Shown here: positions 20,591 to 30,189 of the stretch, piece after piece | Layout: the number at the start of each line of letters is the position of its first letter | How positions within the stretch are numbered: position 1 is the stretch's first letter | Origin: Aphrocallistes beatrix | Taxonomy: Eukaryota; Porifera; Hexactinellida; Sceptrulophora; Aphrocallistidae | Direction: 5' to 3' | DNA length: 64,000 nucleotides | Assembly: GCA_963281255.1 (NCBI GenBank) | Contig: OY725490.1 | Span: 5,952,001-6,016,000 of the forward strand | Program-made: the position numbers and the translations under genes | The notes under the pieces: generated by a model | Database searches by the model: none | What the model saw: only the letters and a program-made list of their open reading frames with translations | Told to the model about the DNA's origin: nothing

Positions 20591-20705
20591 ATGAGTGATT
20601 ATGATTCAGATGTTGAAGATTGTAATTATGAACATTTCCAACCACATCCGGATTCTCAAATTCATCTAGCAGAATATTTTGAAGACATTTTAGAAATTCC
20701 CAAAG
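20591..20705 (+). CDS. Candidate first exon of an unidentified acidic protein
   Basis: ATG 20591 opens MSDYDSDVEDCNYEHFQPHP and continues to EDILEIPK, acidic and coding-like. It is followed by AAAG|GTACTAAC, a fair splice donor at 20706. Without splicing the frame stops at 20788. I do not recognise the family. How it joins downstream is unresolved: an AG at 20724-20725 would leave a 20-nt intron and open a Cys-rich frame (SEHVCSTCQLSIGRFPEIEC, then FKKWICFNSG) up to a TAG near 20962. The acidic exon at 21033-21282 may belong to the same gene. Confidence 0.45.
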
Positions 20706-21032
20706 GTACTAACTCTAAGTTCAAGAGTATGCAAGGACTTACATATTATATAAACTATCCATTGATTGGTTTAAAATCGACATTATGACTTCTGAGCATG
20801 TATGTAGTACATGTCAATTGTCTATTGGGAGATTTCCTGAGATTGAATGCAGTTTTAAAAAGTGGATTTGTTTCAACTCTGGAATAGCTTTCCATGATCG
20901 CAGCCCTCCATGTATATTGCTCGTTTCAAATTTATTACATGAAATTTTTGAGTGTATTCATTAGTTATTTTGATAGATTAATAAAGTTTGCATCGTTCAA
21001 GTATGATGCATAACATTATTTCTAAATTTAGA

Positions 21033-21282
21033 AGAAAAGTTACCAGATTATCTAAAACAAATGATGGACGAGGAATACCACAAAGAATTCCCAGATGGAA
21101 AGGAGGCGGGAGATATTAAGATAATCGGGTATATGGACCTAGAAGATCCGTGGGAGGATAAAGCGGACTACCCGAGCTACTACCAGGCAAACCAGAAGAC
21201 AGCTTTCGTAGAAGACTCCTCCTCTAGCGAATCAGAACAGGAGCCGAGCGTAGATCGAGAAGTTCCTCATCCAGATTCTTAA
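21033..21282 (+). CDS. Candidate last exon of the same acidic protein
   Basis: After the acceptor-like TTCTAAATTTAG (ending 21032) an open frame reads RKVTRLSKTMMDEEYHKEFP and ends in VEDSSSSESEQEPSVDREV... at stop 21280-21282. Local G+C is clearly higher than the flanks and the composition (D, E, S, Y, W) is protein-like: IGYMDLEDPWEDKADYPSYY. The serine/acidic tail resembles CK2-target tails. The acceptor needs a phase-2 donor, which the 20705 donor is not, so an intermediate exon or another donor is required. If unspliced it could start at ATG 21061 as a 73-residue protein. Function unknown. Confidence 0.45.
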
Positions 21283-21418
21283 CTGTACTTTAGTGATCGA
21301 ATTCAATCAAATACAAGAACAGTTCGTTTGTTCGGTTGAGTCGACCTACGGGCGCCTCTCTATATTCTGCGATTTAAATTCGGCACAACTCAACCCCACT
21401 ATTATGGATACCATCCGC

Positions 21419-21510
21419 CATAGGCGCCGAACCCGGGGGGGCTGGAGGGGCTCTAGCCCCCCCTGGAACCCCAAAATTGTCCTTAGATTTCGAAATGTTC
21501 GGCGCCCCTG
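21419..21510. mobile_element. 92-bp hAT micro-MITE, target duplication CCATCCGC
   Basis: Ends CATAGGCGCCGAAC and GTTCGGCGCCCCTG, flanked by CCATCCGC on both sides (21411-21418 and 21511-21518). One of the smallest hAT derivatives in the window. Confidence 0.88.
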
Positions 21511-21987
21511 CCATCCGCGAAAAACCATAAGAATAGCTTTCGATCAAATTCGAAATTAATTTTTGATCAAAATCAGGCTACTATTCCAATTCACCTGTAT
21601 TGAATCTAACATTGTGTAGTGGATATGAACAATTCGTTTATACCAAGGTTGAAACCGATTGAACCGAATATCAGTATTCATGAATAGTTCCTGAACCGAA
21701 TACGAATACTGATAATATTCGGGTACTCTAACCGAATACAAATATTGATATTATTCGGGTACTTCATAAATCCTAATACTGCGCAGCTGAAATAAATAAT
21801 CTTTAATAGAGGACTGTGAATTGTTATAGTACTGTATGTTGACCTATTTTACAGATAGTGACTGGATATGATAGGTAAATAAGTTAGAAAATATATTATA
21901 ACCAAGGTTGAGACCGATTGAACCGGATATAAATATTCATGAATATTCCCTAACCGAATACGAATACTGATAATATTCGGTTAGTTC

Positions 21988-22499
21988 TGTTGCGTAGATT
22001 CGTGAGATCGTAGATCCGTGAGATTCTTATACAACCATGGATTGTTTTCTAGCGTAGAATTATGAGATTATCCGTAGAATCGTGAGATTTTGTTCCGTTT
22101 ACTCAAATAGCCTTATGGTTCAATCAGTTTCACCGTAACTTGATAAACACCGCCACAAAATTGTGGCACGCGACACAATTTAATGGCACGCGACACAATT
22201 TACTATGGTAAAACCTCATATGGACCATAAATGCAAAAGAAAATTCATCCATGGTCCATATGGGGTTTTACCAAGTAAATTGTGTCGTGTGCCACTAAAT
22301 TGTGTCGAGGACCATCAAATTGTGTCGCGTGACACTATTTAGTGGCGATAGTTATTAAGTTATGGTGAAGCCGGTTGAACCACAAGATCATTTGAGTGAG
22401 CGAAACAAAATCTCACGATTCTACGGATAATCTCATAATTCAACGCTAGAAAACCATCCATGGTTATATAGTATAAGAAGCTCACGAATCTACGCAACA
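21988..22499. mobile_element. 512-bp palindromic foldback, nested
   Basis: The arms TGTTGCGTAGATTCGTGAG and CTCACGAATCTACGCAACA begin and end the element. Inverted identity continues inward (TGTGTCGCG(T/C) blocks, CCATATGGGG/CATATGGACC) to a centre near 22240. Flanked by GTTC on both sides (21984-21987 and 22500-22503). Superfamily uncertain. Confidence 0.8.
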
Positions 22500-22543
22500 G
22501 TTCAACCGAATACGAATACTGATAATATTCGGTCACTCTAACC

Positions 22544-22941
22544 CAGTGGCGGCGCCAGGGGGGGCACCAATTTCCGACAGGAATACATGCGTCATTCATT
22601 TGTCCATGCCTTCGCACTATTTTACTAGGCTTATATTATATCGATAAACAGGTTTCTCTAATTCAATAGTGTACACCAATATTTAAGTGTAAGAAAATAA
22701 CATAATCGTCCCGAATCAACATGGAGGACATCGTAGATGACTTCGCAAAACTAGGAAATCGTAGAATCGCACTTATAAGTACGTATTTATAATTTCATAC
22801 AAATATAAATAAATCAATTGTTGCTACAAATGTCTTTAATGATTAGTTCTCATTGGCGGGTAATCTGTACCCAAAAAATGTTGGTGCCCCACTGGAAATG
22901 ATTTGTGCCCCCCCAGTGGCGGCGTCCTGGCGCTGCCTCTG
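22544..22941 (+). mobile_element. 398-bp hAT element, nested, with transposase tail
   Basis: Ends CAGTGGCGGCGCCAGG and CCTGGCGCTGCCTCTG. Flanks CTCTAACC (22536-22543) and TTCTAACC (22942-22949) match 7 of 8. At 22721 an open stretch MEDIVDDFAKLGNRR resembles the last residues of hAT transposases (..DIVDDFAxxKxR), so this is another deletion derivative that kept the gene's 3' end. Confidence 0.85.
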
Positions 22942-22967
22942 TTCTAACCTAATGCAAATATCAACTA

Positions 22968-23128
22968 CAGTACACCCTCGATAGTCCGAACCTCGCCAAT
23001 CCGAACCCTCGCTAATCCGAACACTTCATTCTTAAAATCCGAACACCCAAAATATAATTTTATTCGCCTCTATGCTTTGAATAAACGTTTATAAACTTAA
23101 ATCCTTACTATTAAAACTCGATTATTGT

Positions 23129-23164
<36 letters not shown>

Positions 23165-23837
23165 GTAACGAATTGATTGAAGAAACTGCCGGTCATAGAA
23201 AGCTAATTTTTGGCATGTGGGAGTATTTTGGCTATGGCTCCAGTAAGTTCTGAGCTCAGAGCAAAATGTCGACTCATCATGGACTTATGACGTCATTGTC
23301 ACATTTTTAAAAGTTAAGCAACACAGTTATTCGGGCATAACTCAGCCATTATAGGAGATAGAAGGCTGAAATTTTAATAGAATCTGTATACTAACATGTC
23401 TCACATATGATGCGACTATCATAAAAAAATGATGACTCATCACTTTGTTATGACGTCATCATTACGCATCAAAAATTTTTAAATTCACAAATTTGGTGAT
23501 TTTTCGAGTGATATCGATTAGCACAGTAGAATAGACATATTTAGAGATGTATCTCCCTTATAATTAACCAATGTGACTCCAGGCGACCGAAGGGAGCCTC
23601 CGGCGGACGCGAAGTGTTCGCCAGCCGCGCAGCGCAAGCAAGCGCGAAGCGCGCTTGTATATCAATAAGATTGAGAAACCTCATTAAATAAGCAATCATA
23701 GCTAAATAATATCTTTGATATTCTAACAATGCAAATTTATTATAATTAATGCCCCATTGAATTAGTGTTATTTCACTAATCCGAACGATTTTTTCGATGA
23801 TTGGAACAGAGCTGTTCGGACTAGCGAGGGTGTACTG
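22968..23837. mobile_element. Pogo/Tigger-type element, TA duplication, holding M1
   Basis: The termini CAGTACACCCTCG and CGAGGGTGTACTG are flanked by TA on both sides. Subterminal repeats of AATCCGAAC(A/C) are typical of Tigger-like MITEs. An M1 copy occupies 23101-23662. The same left end appears alone at 8060. Confidence 0.88.
23101..23662 (+). mobile_element. M1 MITE copy, near full length
   Basis: From ATCCTTACTATTAAAACTCG through (TA)n, CTGTAACGAATTGATTGAAG, the CRE/AP-1 centre (GATGACTCATCA, TATGACGTCATC) and the hairpin block (GGCGGACGCGAAGTGTTCGCC region) to GCGAAGCGCGCTTGTATAT. Confidence 0.85.
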
Positions 23838-24058
23838 TATTTGCCAAATAGTATTTGGTCTAACCGAATATTGAACTATTCGGTTGCAACCTTGGTTTAT
23901 ACCAATAATTCGTGACAGAATCAGATTTAATAAGTTTAGTATATCAAATTCTGTCACGGATGTAAAGGTCATCTGTATCCCGTGATGGGACACCATGCTA
24001 GCGGGATGAACCTAAAAATACCGTTATGACACAGCAAATTGGTCATGATAGAGATGCG

Positions 24059-24064
24059 TTTATT
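24059..24064 (-). terminator. Poly(A) signal of the NELF-B gene
   Basis: AATAAA on the minus strand (TTTATT on plus), 27 bases past the stop codon, implying a very short 3' UTR. Confidence 0.6.
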
Positions 24065-24090
24065 AAAGATAACACAATTATAATATTCTA

Positions 24091-25992
24091 TTAAGGCACG
24101 CTCTCTTCAGTATAGAGATCCCCTTCAGGTAGATCTAGGACAGGTTCCGTAACAAAAGAGTGCTCCCCATCCTCATCTCGGGACTCGTCCGTCTCCTCGA
24201 TGGTGCTGGTGTGGATCGAGGAGCTGTGAGGATCGGGATTGTCCGTCCCGTCGAAGGAGAGCGGCACTGCGGAGTGCTCGGAGATGAAGTGGATTGTGTC
24301 GCTCCACTCGTCCGTCATCTTCTCCGTGGAGAGGTCGACCCGTCCCATCTCCTCCAGGAGGCTGATGAGACGCTCTGACGGCATTCCCTGGCAGAGCGCG
24401 CGTATCAGCCGGCAGGCGTGTCTGAATGCGTCCTCCTCCGGATAGAACACGGCCCAGAAGCGGCCGAACACCACCGCGTGCACCTCCTGCAGGTCGGAGT
24501 GCGGGAGCTGGGAGAGCAGGGACAGCAGGTAGGAGGAGAGTTCGTGGAAGAACACCTCGGGCAGGAAGTCCAGGCAGTGGCGGTCTGCGTAGACGGGCAG
24601 CAGTCTCAGTAGCGCGCACACGTCTCGCCTCCTCGCCACCTGTGCCATCAGGCAGCAGAGGAGCGCGTTCGCCACCGGGTCCCTCTCCAGCAGGCGGAGG
24701 GAGTCGGGGGAGAAAGGGAAGGGAGGCGGAGCGCCGGACAGCGGGATCTGTCCCAGCTTGCAGACGGGGGCGATGGCAGTGGGCGCGAGAGCGACCTTCT
24801 CCTGATGCATGAAGAGCATGAGGTCTGGCAGCAGCTGGGAGAGGAGCAGAGGGTCCAGCGAGGGCTCCGGGGCCACGCGCTTGTCGATGATCCCGAGCGC
24901 GTGCAGGGCTATGTTGAGGAGGTGCAGGGTGAGGAGCACCTCGTTGCTCTGCCGCGGAAGCTTCCGCCCGCGGGCCAGGCGGTGGGCGTGCTCGAGAGAC
25001 ATGCGGCAGAGCATGTGCACCGTGTTCGGGTCCCGGAGCGCCATGACCAGGTCGAAGAGGGTCTCGTAGGAGTCGGACATGTACTTCTTCACCGCACGGA
25101 ACTGCTTGTGGATCTCCACCAGGCGAGCCCCGCCCTGTCTGGTCTCGGCCTGCGCCTGGTCCAGGAGGGAGATGAAGTGGCGGCAGCTCTCCTGCTCCAG
25201 GAGTCTGGCCGCCGCCGCCGAGTCCGAGCGTTCCAGGGCCGTGACCAGGTCGCAGCGGAGAGTGCAGAAGTGAGGCTTGCGTGTCTTGCTGAAGAGGATG
25301 CGAATGAAGATGCAGAGGGTGTTGTAGAGCTTGTAGGACCCGCCCACCAGGTCCAGGAGTCGCAGCACCTCCGTGTTCCCCCTGCGCACCTCCTGCGACA
25401 GAGAGAAGAAGGTCTGGACTCCCGCGCCGGGGCCCGGAGCCAGGGGGCAGCTGAGGAGGCGCTCCTTGGCCTCGATGTACTCGTCCAGGAGGGGGGACAC
25501 CGAGTCCGAGAAGAGGCTCTTGTGCTCCTCCAGCTCCCACACCAGCTGCTTGAGTGCGAGGGGACATCTGTCCAGGAAGTCTGGCTCCGACGCCAGCATC
25601 CGCAGGTACATCTCGTCCACGCTCTCCATGTGCAGCATCAGGTCGAAGAGCGTGCGGCTCAGCTCAGGGATGGACATGCGCATCAGCTCCTCCAGCCGGA
25701 TCCGCTGCATGATCTCCTTGAGGAGGGCAGGGTGCGCGGACTCCACCTCTCTCCGCAGACAGCGGCACAGCTGCTGGACAAGACTGGTGCTGTAGGCGGC
25801 GCGGCGGATGCCTAGGAGGTCTAGCATCTCCAGGGGGATCTGTGGCATCGGGGGGCAAGAGGGGGGACAAGGGGGCTTAGAGAAATGGGTGACTGTACCC
25901 TGGAACCGATTGAGACAATCGGTGTAGCCGGCCTGGAACTCTGGGAAGTCTGGGAAGGGAGGGATGTCTCCTGCTCTGTCCTTCGAGGACAT
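24091..25992 (-). CDS. NELFB: Negative elongation factor B (NELF-B / COBRA1)
   Basis: A single-exon frame of 633 residues (human about 580). It carries the NELF-B pattern in order: LEMLDLLGIRRAAYSTSLVQQL (family: L-x-L-L-D-L-H-G-I-R-R), LKQLVWELEEHKSLFSDSVSPLLDEYI (family: VKRQIWQDNQ-LFGDEVSPLL-QYI), FFSLSQEVRRGNTEVLRLLDLVG, LYNTLCIFIRILFSKTRKPHFCTLR (family: LYDMVLQFLRTLFLRTRNVHYCTLR), LCALLRLLP and LQEVHAVVFGRFWA. NELF-B is the scaffold of the NELF complex that holds RNA polymerase II in promoter-proximal pausing with DSIF, in the nucleus. The C-terminal tail (D/E/S-rich) is low complexity. The gene is much richer in G+C than its surroundings, so it throws several long shadow frames on both strands, including a 464-codon one; the protein match settles the frame. 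The start at 25992 agrees with the conserved N-terminus. Confidence 0.92.
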   Translation of the reverse strand: MSSKDRAGDIPPFPDFPEFQAGYTDCLNRFQGTVTHFSKPPCPPSCPPMPQIPLEMLDLLGIRRAAYSTSLVQQLCRCLRREVESAHPALLKEIMQRIRLEELMRMSIPELSRTLFDLMLHMESVDEMYLRMLASEPDFLDRCPLALKQLVWELEEHKSLFSDSVSPLLDEYIEAKERLLSCPLAPGPGAGVQTFFSLSQEVRRGNTEVLRLLDLVGGSYKLYNTLCIFIRILFSKTRKPHFCTLRCDLVTALERSDSAAAARLLEQESCRHFISLLDQAQAETRQGGARLVEIHKQFRAVKKYMSDSYETLFDLVMALRDPNTVHMLCRMSLEHAHRLARGRKLPRQSNEVLLTLHLLNIALHALGIIDKRVAPEPSLDPLLLSQLLPDLMLFMHQEKVALAPTAIAPVCKLGQIPLSGAPPPFPFSPDSLRLLERDPVANALLCCLMAQVARRRDVCALLRLLPVYADRHCLDFLPEVFFHELSSYLLSLLSQLPHSDLQEVHAVVFGRFWAVFYPEEDAFRHACRLIRALCQGMPSERLISLLEEMGRVDLSTEKMTDEWSDTIHFISEHSAVPLSFDGTDNPDPHSSSIHTSTIEETDESRDEDGEHSFVTEPVLDLPEGDLYTEESVP

Positions 25993-26656
25993 CCTGGAAA
26001 GCTAGCTCAGGTCTAAGCATCTGGCGCCATTACACACATTATTGACATTCACTTGCAAGTTCAAGGTTCTATGGAACTTGTGTGTATATTCTATGCAGCA
26101 GTTACACAATGGGACAAATTGTTTGCAAATTTGCACTGTATAATTCAAGTCTAAATTATTTGTGTTAGTATTTACTACACATTTTTCATAAGAGTCAAGT
26201 ATTTCTGCATTTATTATGTCGTAAGATCGCAAGCTAATTCCCAAGGTACCAAGTTATCAGATCCCAAAATTCCCAATAAGAATACAGCAATAATATTATC
26301 TTCTAACTACTCTAGAATGAGCTGAACTAGTGTCAAGGTGTTAGTGAGCTCGTTAGAGTGGGTGGAGCTGCCATCTAACCTCTCCGACAGGCAAATCGAA
26401 AAGGGTAACTGGAAGATCGATAGGTCCAATCGGTAGATCGAGAGGGATGAGCACATCGAAGTGTGTGGAGAGAACTTCCTTCCGAGAAGAGTTCTTGTTG
26501 GAAGAGCTCAGTTGCTTGTCAATCATCTTAATCCAATGCATTGCATTCAAGTGGACAGGCAGGCATTCTACAATGTTGCATTAGATTCAGCCTGCCACTC
26601 GACATACCTCAGCCACTTAGCAACGTACACGAGTATAGGAGTGAGATCAGCTAGAT
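25993..26656. promoter_or_regulatory. Presumed NELF-B promoter region
   Basis: No gene or repeat recognised. A three-fold GATCGA-like repeat lies near 26410-26445. Core promoter elements not assignable. Confidence 0.35.
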
Positions 26657-26847
26657 CAGTGGTTCCCAACTGGTAGTCCGCGGCCCCATGTGGGGCCGCA
26701 GGACTCAATGTATGGGACCATTTGATCACTTAGGAATCTGCAATAATACATATTCATCATATAAAATAGAAAATCACTTTTTACGGCCATCAATATCGCT
26801 GCAGGTCCAAATGGGGGCCTTCTGGCGGCGAACATTGGGAACCACTG
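26657..26847. mobile_element. 191-bp hAT MITE, target duplication AGCTAGAT
   Basis: CAGTGGTTCCCAACTGG at the left and TTGGGAACCACTG at the right, flanked by AGCTAGAT at 26649-26656 and 26848-26855. The CAGTGGTTC end is of the Charlie-like hAT type. Confidence 0.92.
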
Positions 26848-26991
26848 AGCTAGATCAAGAATACACATCAATCATCTCTCCACTCCACTCAACCTTACTC
26901 ACTCAAGATGATGGTAAGCAGCTGAGCTATAAAATGTTGAACGAAAATACAGTACTGCCCTACTTTCAGGCAACAGGTTCATGGAATTGCA

Positions 26992-28600
26992 TAATAATAA
27001 TAATAATAATATACATTTATATAGCGCAGATTCCATATTAATATGTTCAAGTGCGCTGTACAATTCAATAAAAGTAGGTGTGTGTTATGTATGTACGTAT
27101 GTATGTGTATGTATGCTTGTAAGGTATGTATATGCATTGAAATTAATTTAATAAGTATTTATTTAAGTGGATGTGTCGTGCGCGATACGGAAAAGATGAG
27201 TTTTCAAGAGTTTTTTGAAGAGAAGAAGTGAGGGGGCATTCCGAATGCTCGGAGGCAGAAGATTCCACTCAACAGGCGCAGCTAAAGTGAATGCACGATC
27301 ACCCAGAGTTTTGGAAGATTTGATAGTAGGATGCTCAAGGAGGATGGCGTTGGATGATCGTAGAGTACGATTGGATGACTTAACCTGTATGAGCTGGATG
27401 ATATAGTCCGGAGCAAGAGAATGGATGGCTTTGTAAGTTATGAGGAGGATTTTGAAGAGGATACGATGTTTAACAGGCAGCCAGTGGAGGTTAATAAGAA
27501 GAGATGACGAAAAGGTACGAGAGACATTGTAGATAAGCCTGGCTGCACTGTTCTGGACTCGCTGGAGTCGAGCTAAGAGGGATGAAGGGCAACCATACAA
27601 GAGACTGTTACAATAATCAAGAGGAGATGTGATAAGAGAATTAACAAGAGTTTCACAGACTTCCCTAGAGAGATACTTTCTAATACGCCGGATGTTATAG
27701 ATGTAGTAGAAGCAGGAGGAGGCAACTTTGCTGACCTGAGTAGACATTGAGAGGGTATTGTCGAGCCAATTTCCAAGATTCCGTACTTCTTTGGAAGAAA
27801 AGATTCTCGACTCACCAACAGAGATGCTATCAGTTTGAACCTTAGATAGTTGTTGACGAGTCCCTATTATAAGGAACTCAGTCTTGGTGTCATTGATAAG
27901 CAACTTGTTGGTGAGGAGCCAGGAACGGATCGCGGAGATGCAAGATTGGATGGCGGAGAAAGCAGATTCTTCAGAAGAGATGGAACCGGGTTTAAAAGAA
28001 AGATAGACCTGAGTATCGTCGGCATAGCAGTGCATGTCGGGGAGGTGGGACCTAATGAGGTCGAATAGAGGACTAGTATAGAGGCTAAAGAGAAGCGGAC
28101 CAAGACAAGAACCCTGAGGAAGTCCGTGTTGGACCGGGATATTGGAGGAATTAGAACCCTTAATCGAGACGAATTGAGTCCTACCAGACAGGTAAGATTC
28201 AAACCAAGACAGAGAAGAGCCGCAAATGCCGAAATGAGACTGGAGACGGTGGAGTAAGATGGTATGGTCGACGGTGTCGAAGGCTGAACTAAGATCAAGA
28301 AGAACCAGAAGAGATACGTGTTGGCGATTCATGCTGAGGAGGATGTCGTTTGTGACCTTCAGGAGCGCAGTCTCCGTACTGTGGTGTTTACGATAGGCAG
28401 ACTGCGTCCCGGGGAAGAGATGATGTAATGTAAGATGATTCACGACCTGGATGGAAGCGGCCCTCTCAGTGATCTTAGAAATGAAAGAAAGATTGCTAAG
28501 TGGACGATAGTTAGAGAAGATGGGATCAAGATTTGGTCTTTTAAGTTTGGGTAAGATGATGGCGCGCTTCCAGGGAGAAGGAAAATGACCAAAGAAGGAA
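26992..28600 (-). mobile_element. LINE, CR1/L2-like, 5' truncated
   Basis: On the minus strand a reverse transcriptase frame is followed by a short 3' UTR containing ATATAGCGC/AGCGCAC motifs and a (TTA)n tail at 26992-27011, the usual L2/CR1-like 3' end. The endonuclease and 5' UTR are missing. The lack of stops across the reverse transcriptase suggests a recent insertion. Confidence 0.85.
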
Positions 28601-28824
28601 AATGACCAGAAGGAAAATGACTCTAGCCTATTTTTAGTGCAGCTCCTATAGGGAGATGCCCTTATGGCATGGACGGAGTATCTCGTCCGTCCGTATGTAT
28701 GTACAGTATGTCCGTACCGCGCTACTGCGAAATCTAACAGTCCGATTTTTACCAAATTTCGCATGTAGGATCTCTTTATGGTGTAGATGTGCACCATCAA
28801 CATTTTTTCGCAAAATCTCATCAC
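27163..28824 (-). CDS. LINE reverse transcriptase with a foreign N-terminus
   Basis: A 553-codon frame. From about residue 79 (GHFPSPWKRAIILPKLKRP) it is a CR1/L2/jockey-like reverse transcriptase: NYRPLSNLSFISKITER, LVLLDLSSAFDTVDH (catalytic D, residues 176-187), HGLPQGSCLGPLLFSLYTSP (233-252) and CYADDTQVY (YADD, 267-270). The C-terminal LHWLPVKHRILFKILLITYK and LRSSNAILLEHP...AAPVEWNLLPPSIR are the usual post-RT region. The first 78 or so residues come from unrelated flanking repeat DNA (28590-28824), so the natural LINE protein would continue upstream with an endonuclease that is gone. The element is therefore not autonomous, though its RT domain looks whole. Confidence 0.85.
   Translation of the reverse strand: MMRFCEKMLMVHIYTIKRSYMRNLVKIGLLDFAVARYGHTVHTYGRTRYSVHAIRASPYRSCTKNRLESFSFWSFSFFGHFPSPWKRAIILPKLKRPNLDPIFSNYRPLSNLSFISKITERAASIQVVNHLTLHHLFPGTQSAYRKHHSTETALLKVTNDILLSMNRQHVSLLVLLDLSSAFDTVDHTILLHRLQSHFGICGSSLSWFESYLSGRTQFVSIKGSNSSNIPVQHGLPQGSCLGPLLFSLYTSPLFDLIRSHLPDMHCYADDTQVYLSFKPGSISSEESAFSAIQSCISAIRSWLLTNKLLINDTKTEFLIIGTRQQLSKVQTDSISVGESRIFSSKEVRNLGNWLDNTLSMSTQVSKVASSCFYYIYNIRRIRKYLSREVCETLVNSLITSPLDYCNSLLYGCPSSLLARLQRVQNSAARLIYNVSRTFSSSLLINLHWLPVKHRILFKILLITYKAIHSLAPDYIIQLIQVKSSNRTLRSSNAILLEHPTIKSSKTLGDRAFTLAAPVEWNLLPPSIRNAPSLLLFKKLLKTHLFRIAHDTST
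28635..28790. repeat. Dispersed repeat, copy 2 (partner at 4551-4740)
   Basis: Shares TTTTTAGTGCAG, GGGAGATGCCC, GGCATGGACGG and CGTCCGTATGTATGTA with 4551-4740. Followed at 28835-28900 by a much deleted M1 fragment (ACAAGCGCGCTTCGCTTG joined to ACAATGACGTTATAATTCC). Confidence 0.6.
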
Positions 28825-28929
28825 TTCCGGTTTTTATAAGTACAAGCGCGCTTCGCTTGCTTGTGACAATGACGTTATAATTCCATGATGAGTTTTTTCT
28901 CTTCACCTACGTTGTAATTACTCGACTTC

Positions 28930-29293
28930 TTGATCAATATGCACATATTGTATAAATACCTTCAGTATCAATTCAGTATTGAATATGGGTTTACTGTGGT
29001 TCGAAATTCAGGACAAATTAAAACTAGCAGTATAGAAACAAAGGTAGAAGATGATCTTCGTTGTGCACTCGCAAACACGGAACCGGAAATTCAGGCTTTA
29101 GTTAAAGAAAAGCAACTACACCCATCTCATTAATAAATTATATCAAACATATAAATTATATCAAACAATTATATCAAAAGTAATAATTATTTGACTCTAT
29201 TTGATTAAATAAATGTGCAGTGAAAAATTAGGGTCGTTAATTCATTTGACAATTGTTAGGGGGGTCGCCAGGGAAAAAGTTTGAGAACCACTG
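28930..29293 (+). mobile_element. hAT relic with transposase C-terminus
   Basis: The frame ending at 29133 reads VEDDLRCALANTEPEIQALV, then KEKQLHPSH. This is the closing part of ZBED5/SCAND3/FAM200-like hAT transposases, whose last residues are typically L-R-L-A-L-T-x-x-x-P-x-I-x-x-L-V-x-x-K-Q-x-Q-x-S-H. The right terminus AAGTTTGAGAACCACTG ends at 29293, followed by AACTAGAT. The left terminus was not found and may have been lost around the LINE insertion. Only the gene tail remains. Confidence 0.75.
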
Positions 29294-29643
29294 AACTAGA
29301 TGGACTCTGATCGATATTGCTGTCACCCGTTTACTTCGTTGGTACAAACAGATACATCGCACTTATAGAAATTTTTGCTGCAGAAAAAAAACGGAAAGAG
29401 GCAAGGAAAGAGCGATTTTTAATGGGTCGATGAATAAAATGGTAGAGTTTGAATTCTATTTTATCTGTGTGTGCTATCAGAAATCTTAAACATTATGGCT
29501 CTGCAAACATTAAATTACAAAAAATAGGAACTAACTTAAGAGAAGCACAAAATACAACAGATTACATGCATTCCTCACACAAAATTTGAAATGTAAATTT
29601 CCGTCAAGTTGGGATAGGATCTTACTTAACTTAGCTATTAGAC
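29294..29643. other. Intergenic, nothing recognised
   Basis: AT-rich, no gene or repeat supported. Confidence 0.4.
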
Positions 29644-30029
29644 CAGTGGAAGGCAACCTTAATCCTTAAGTGGGCCATAATTGGGGCGCGTGGGGTCTCG
29701 TGGGCCCCAAATCTGTCAGTTCTTGTTACGGTCACATCACCATGGCCGTAGCAAGAACAGACATTAGAAACCTATATGGAAGCAATGTAACAACTAAAAT
29801 TATACTTATAAAACCAAAAATAAGTAAAACAAATTGAATAATCATCTAATTATTATAGAAAGTATCTTGATATTCAGCATCAATTTCATATCAAAAATAG
29901 GCGGGTCCATTTTGTATTACAACCACTCACGCGCGGGCCCCATAATATAGTGTTTTGGAAGAGTCGCGGACCATAAAATTTAGTCTCGTGGGCCCCAAAT
30001 GGCCCGCGGACCCCAGGTGCCCACCGCTG
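29644..30029. mobile_element. 386-bp hAT element, target duplication TATTAGAC
   Basis: CAGTGGAAGGCAACCTT at the left and AGGTGCCCACCGCTG at the right, flanked by TATTAGAC at 29636-29643 and 30030-30037. Internal GTGGGGTCTCGTGGGCCCCA motifs repeat near both ends. Confidence 0.92.
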
Positions 30030-30189
30030 TATTAGACCAAACTCCCCTAGACTTCTTTGGGGGTAGACGTACCAATTCTGTATAAAAGAGAGATGGCAAG
30101 ACCCGTTCTGATAGCATCTTGTCCACATCGAAAATAATATCATTTGAGACACAATACCTTGGGATAAAGGAGAAAGAGATAAAAGCCAC

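Larger units (their letters stand above)
21644..23894. mobile_element. hAT element of the CAAGGTTG family, host to nested elements
   Basis: Starts CAAGGTTGAAACCGATT and ends GGTTGCAACCTTG, with exact 8-bp duplication GTTTATAC (21636-21643 and 23895-23902). The element body is made of CCGAATA(C/T) / TATTCGG motifs. A second copy of the left end (CCAAGGTTGAGACCGATTG) at about 21902 shows internal duplication or self-insertion. Nested within are 21988-22499, 22544-22941, 22968-23837 and an M1 copy. Confidence 0.9.

Noticed and set aside
24173-25567. 464-codon open frame on the minus strand inside NELF-B
   Set aside because: Shadow of the G+C-rich NELF-B frame; composition is G/P/R/A-rich low complexity and no domain is seen, while the 633-residue frame matches NELF-B throughout.
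24805-25815. 336-codon plus-strand open frame opposite NELF-B
   Set aside because: Antisense shadow (E, V, H, Q, L-rich) of the same gene.
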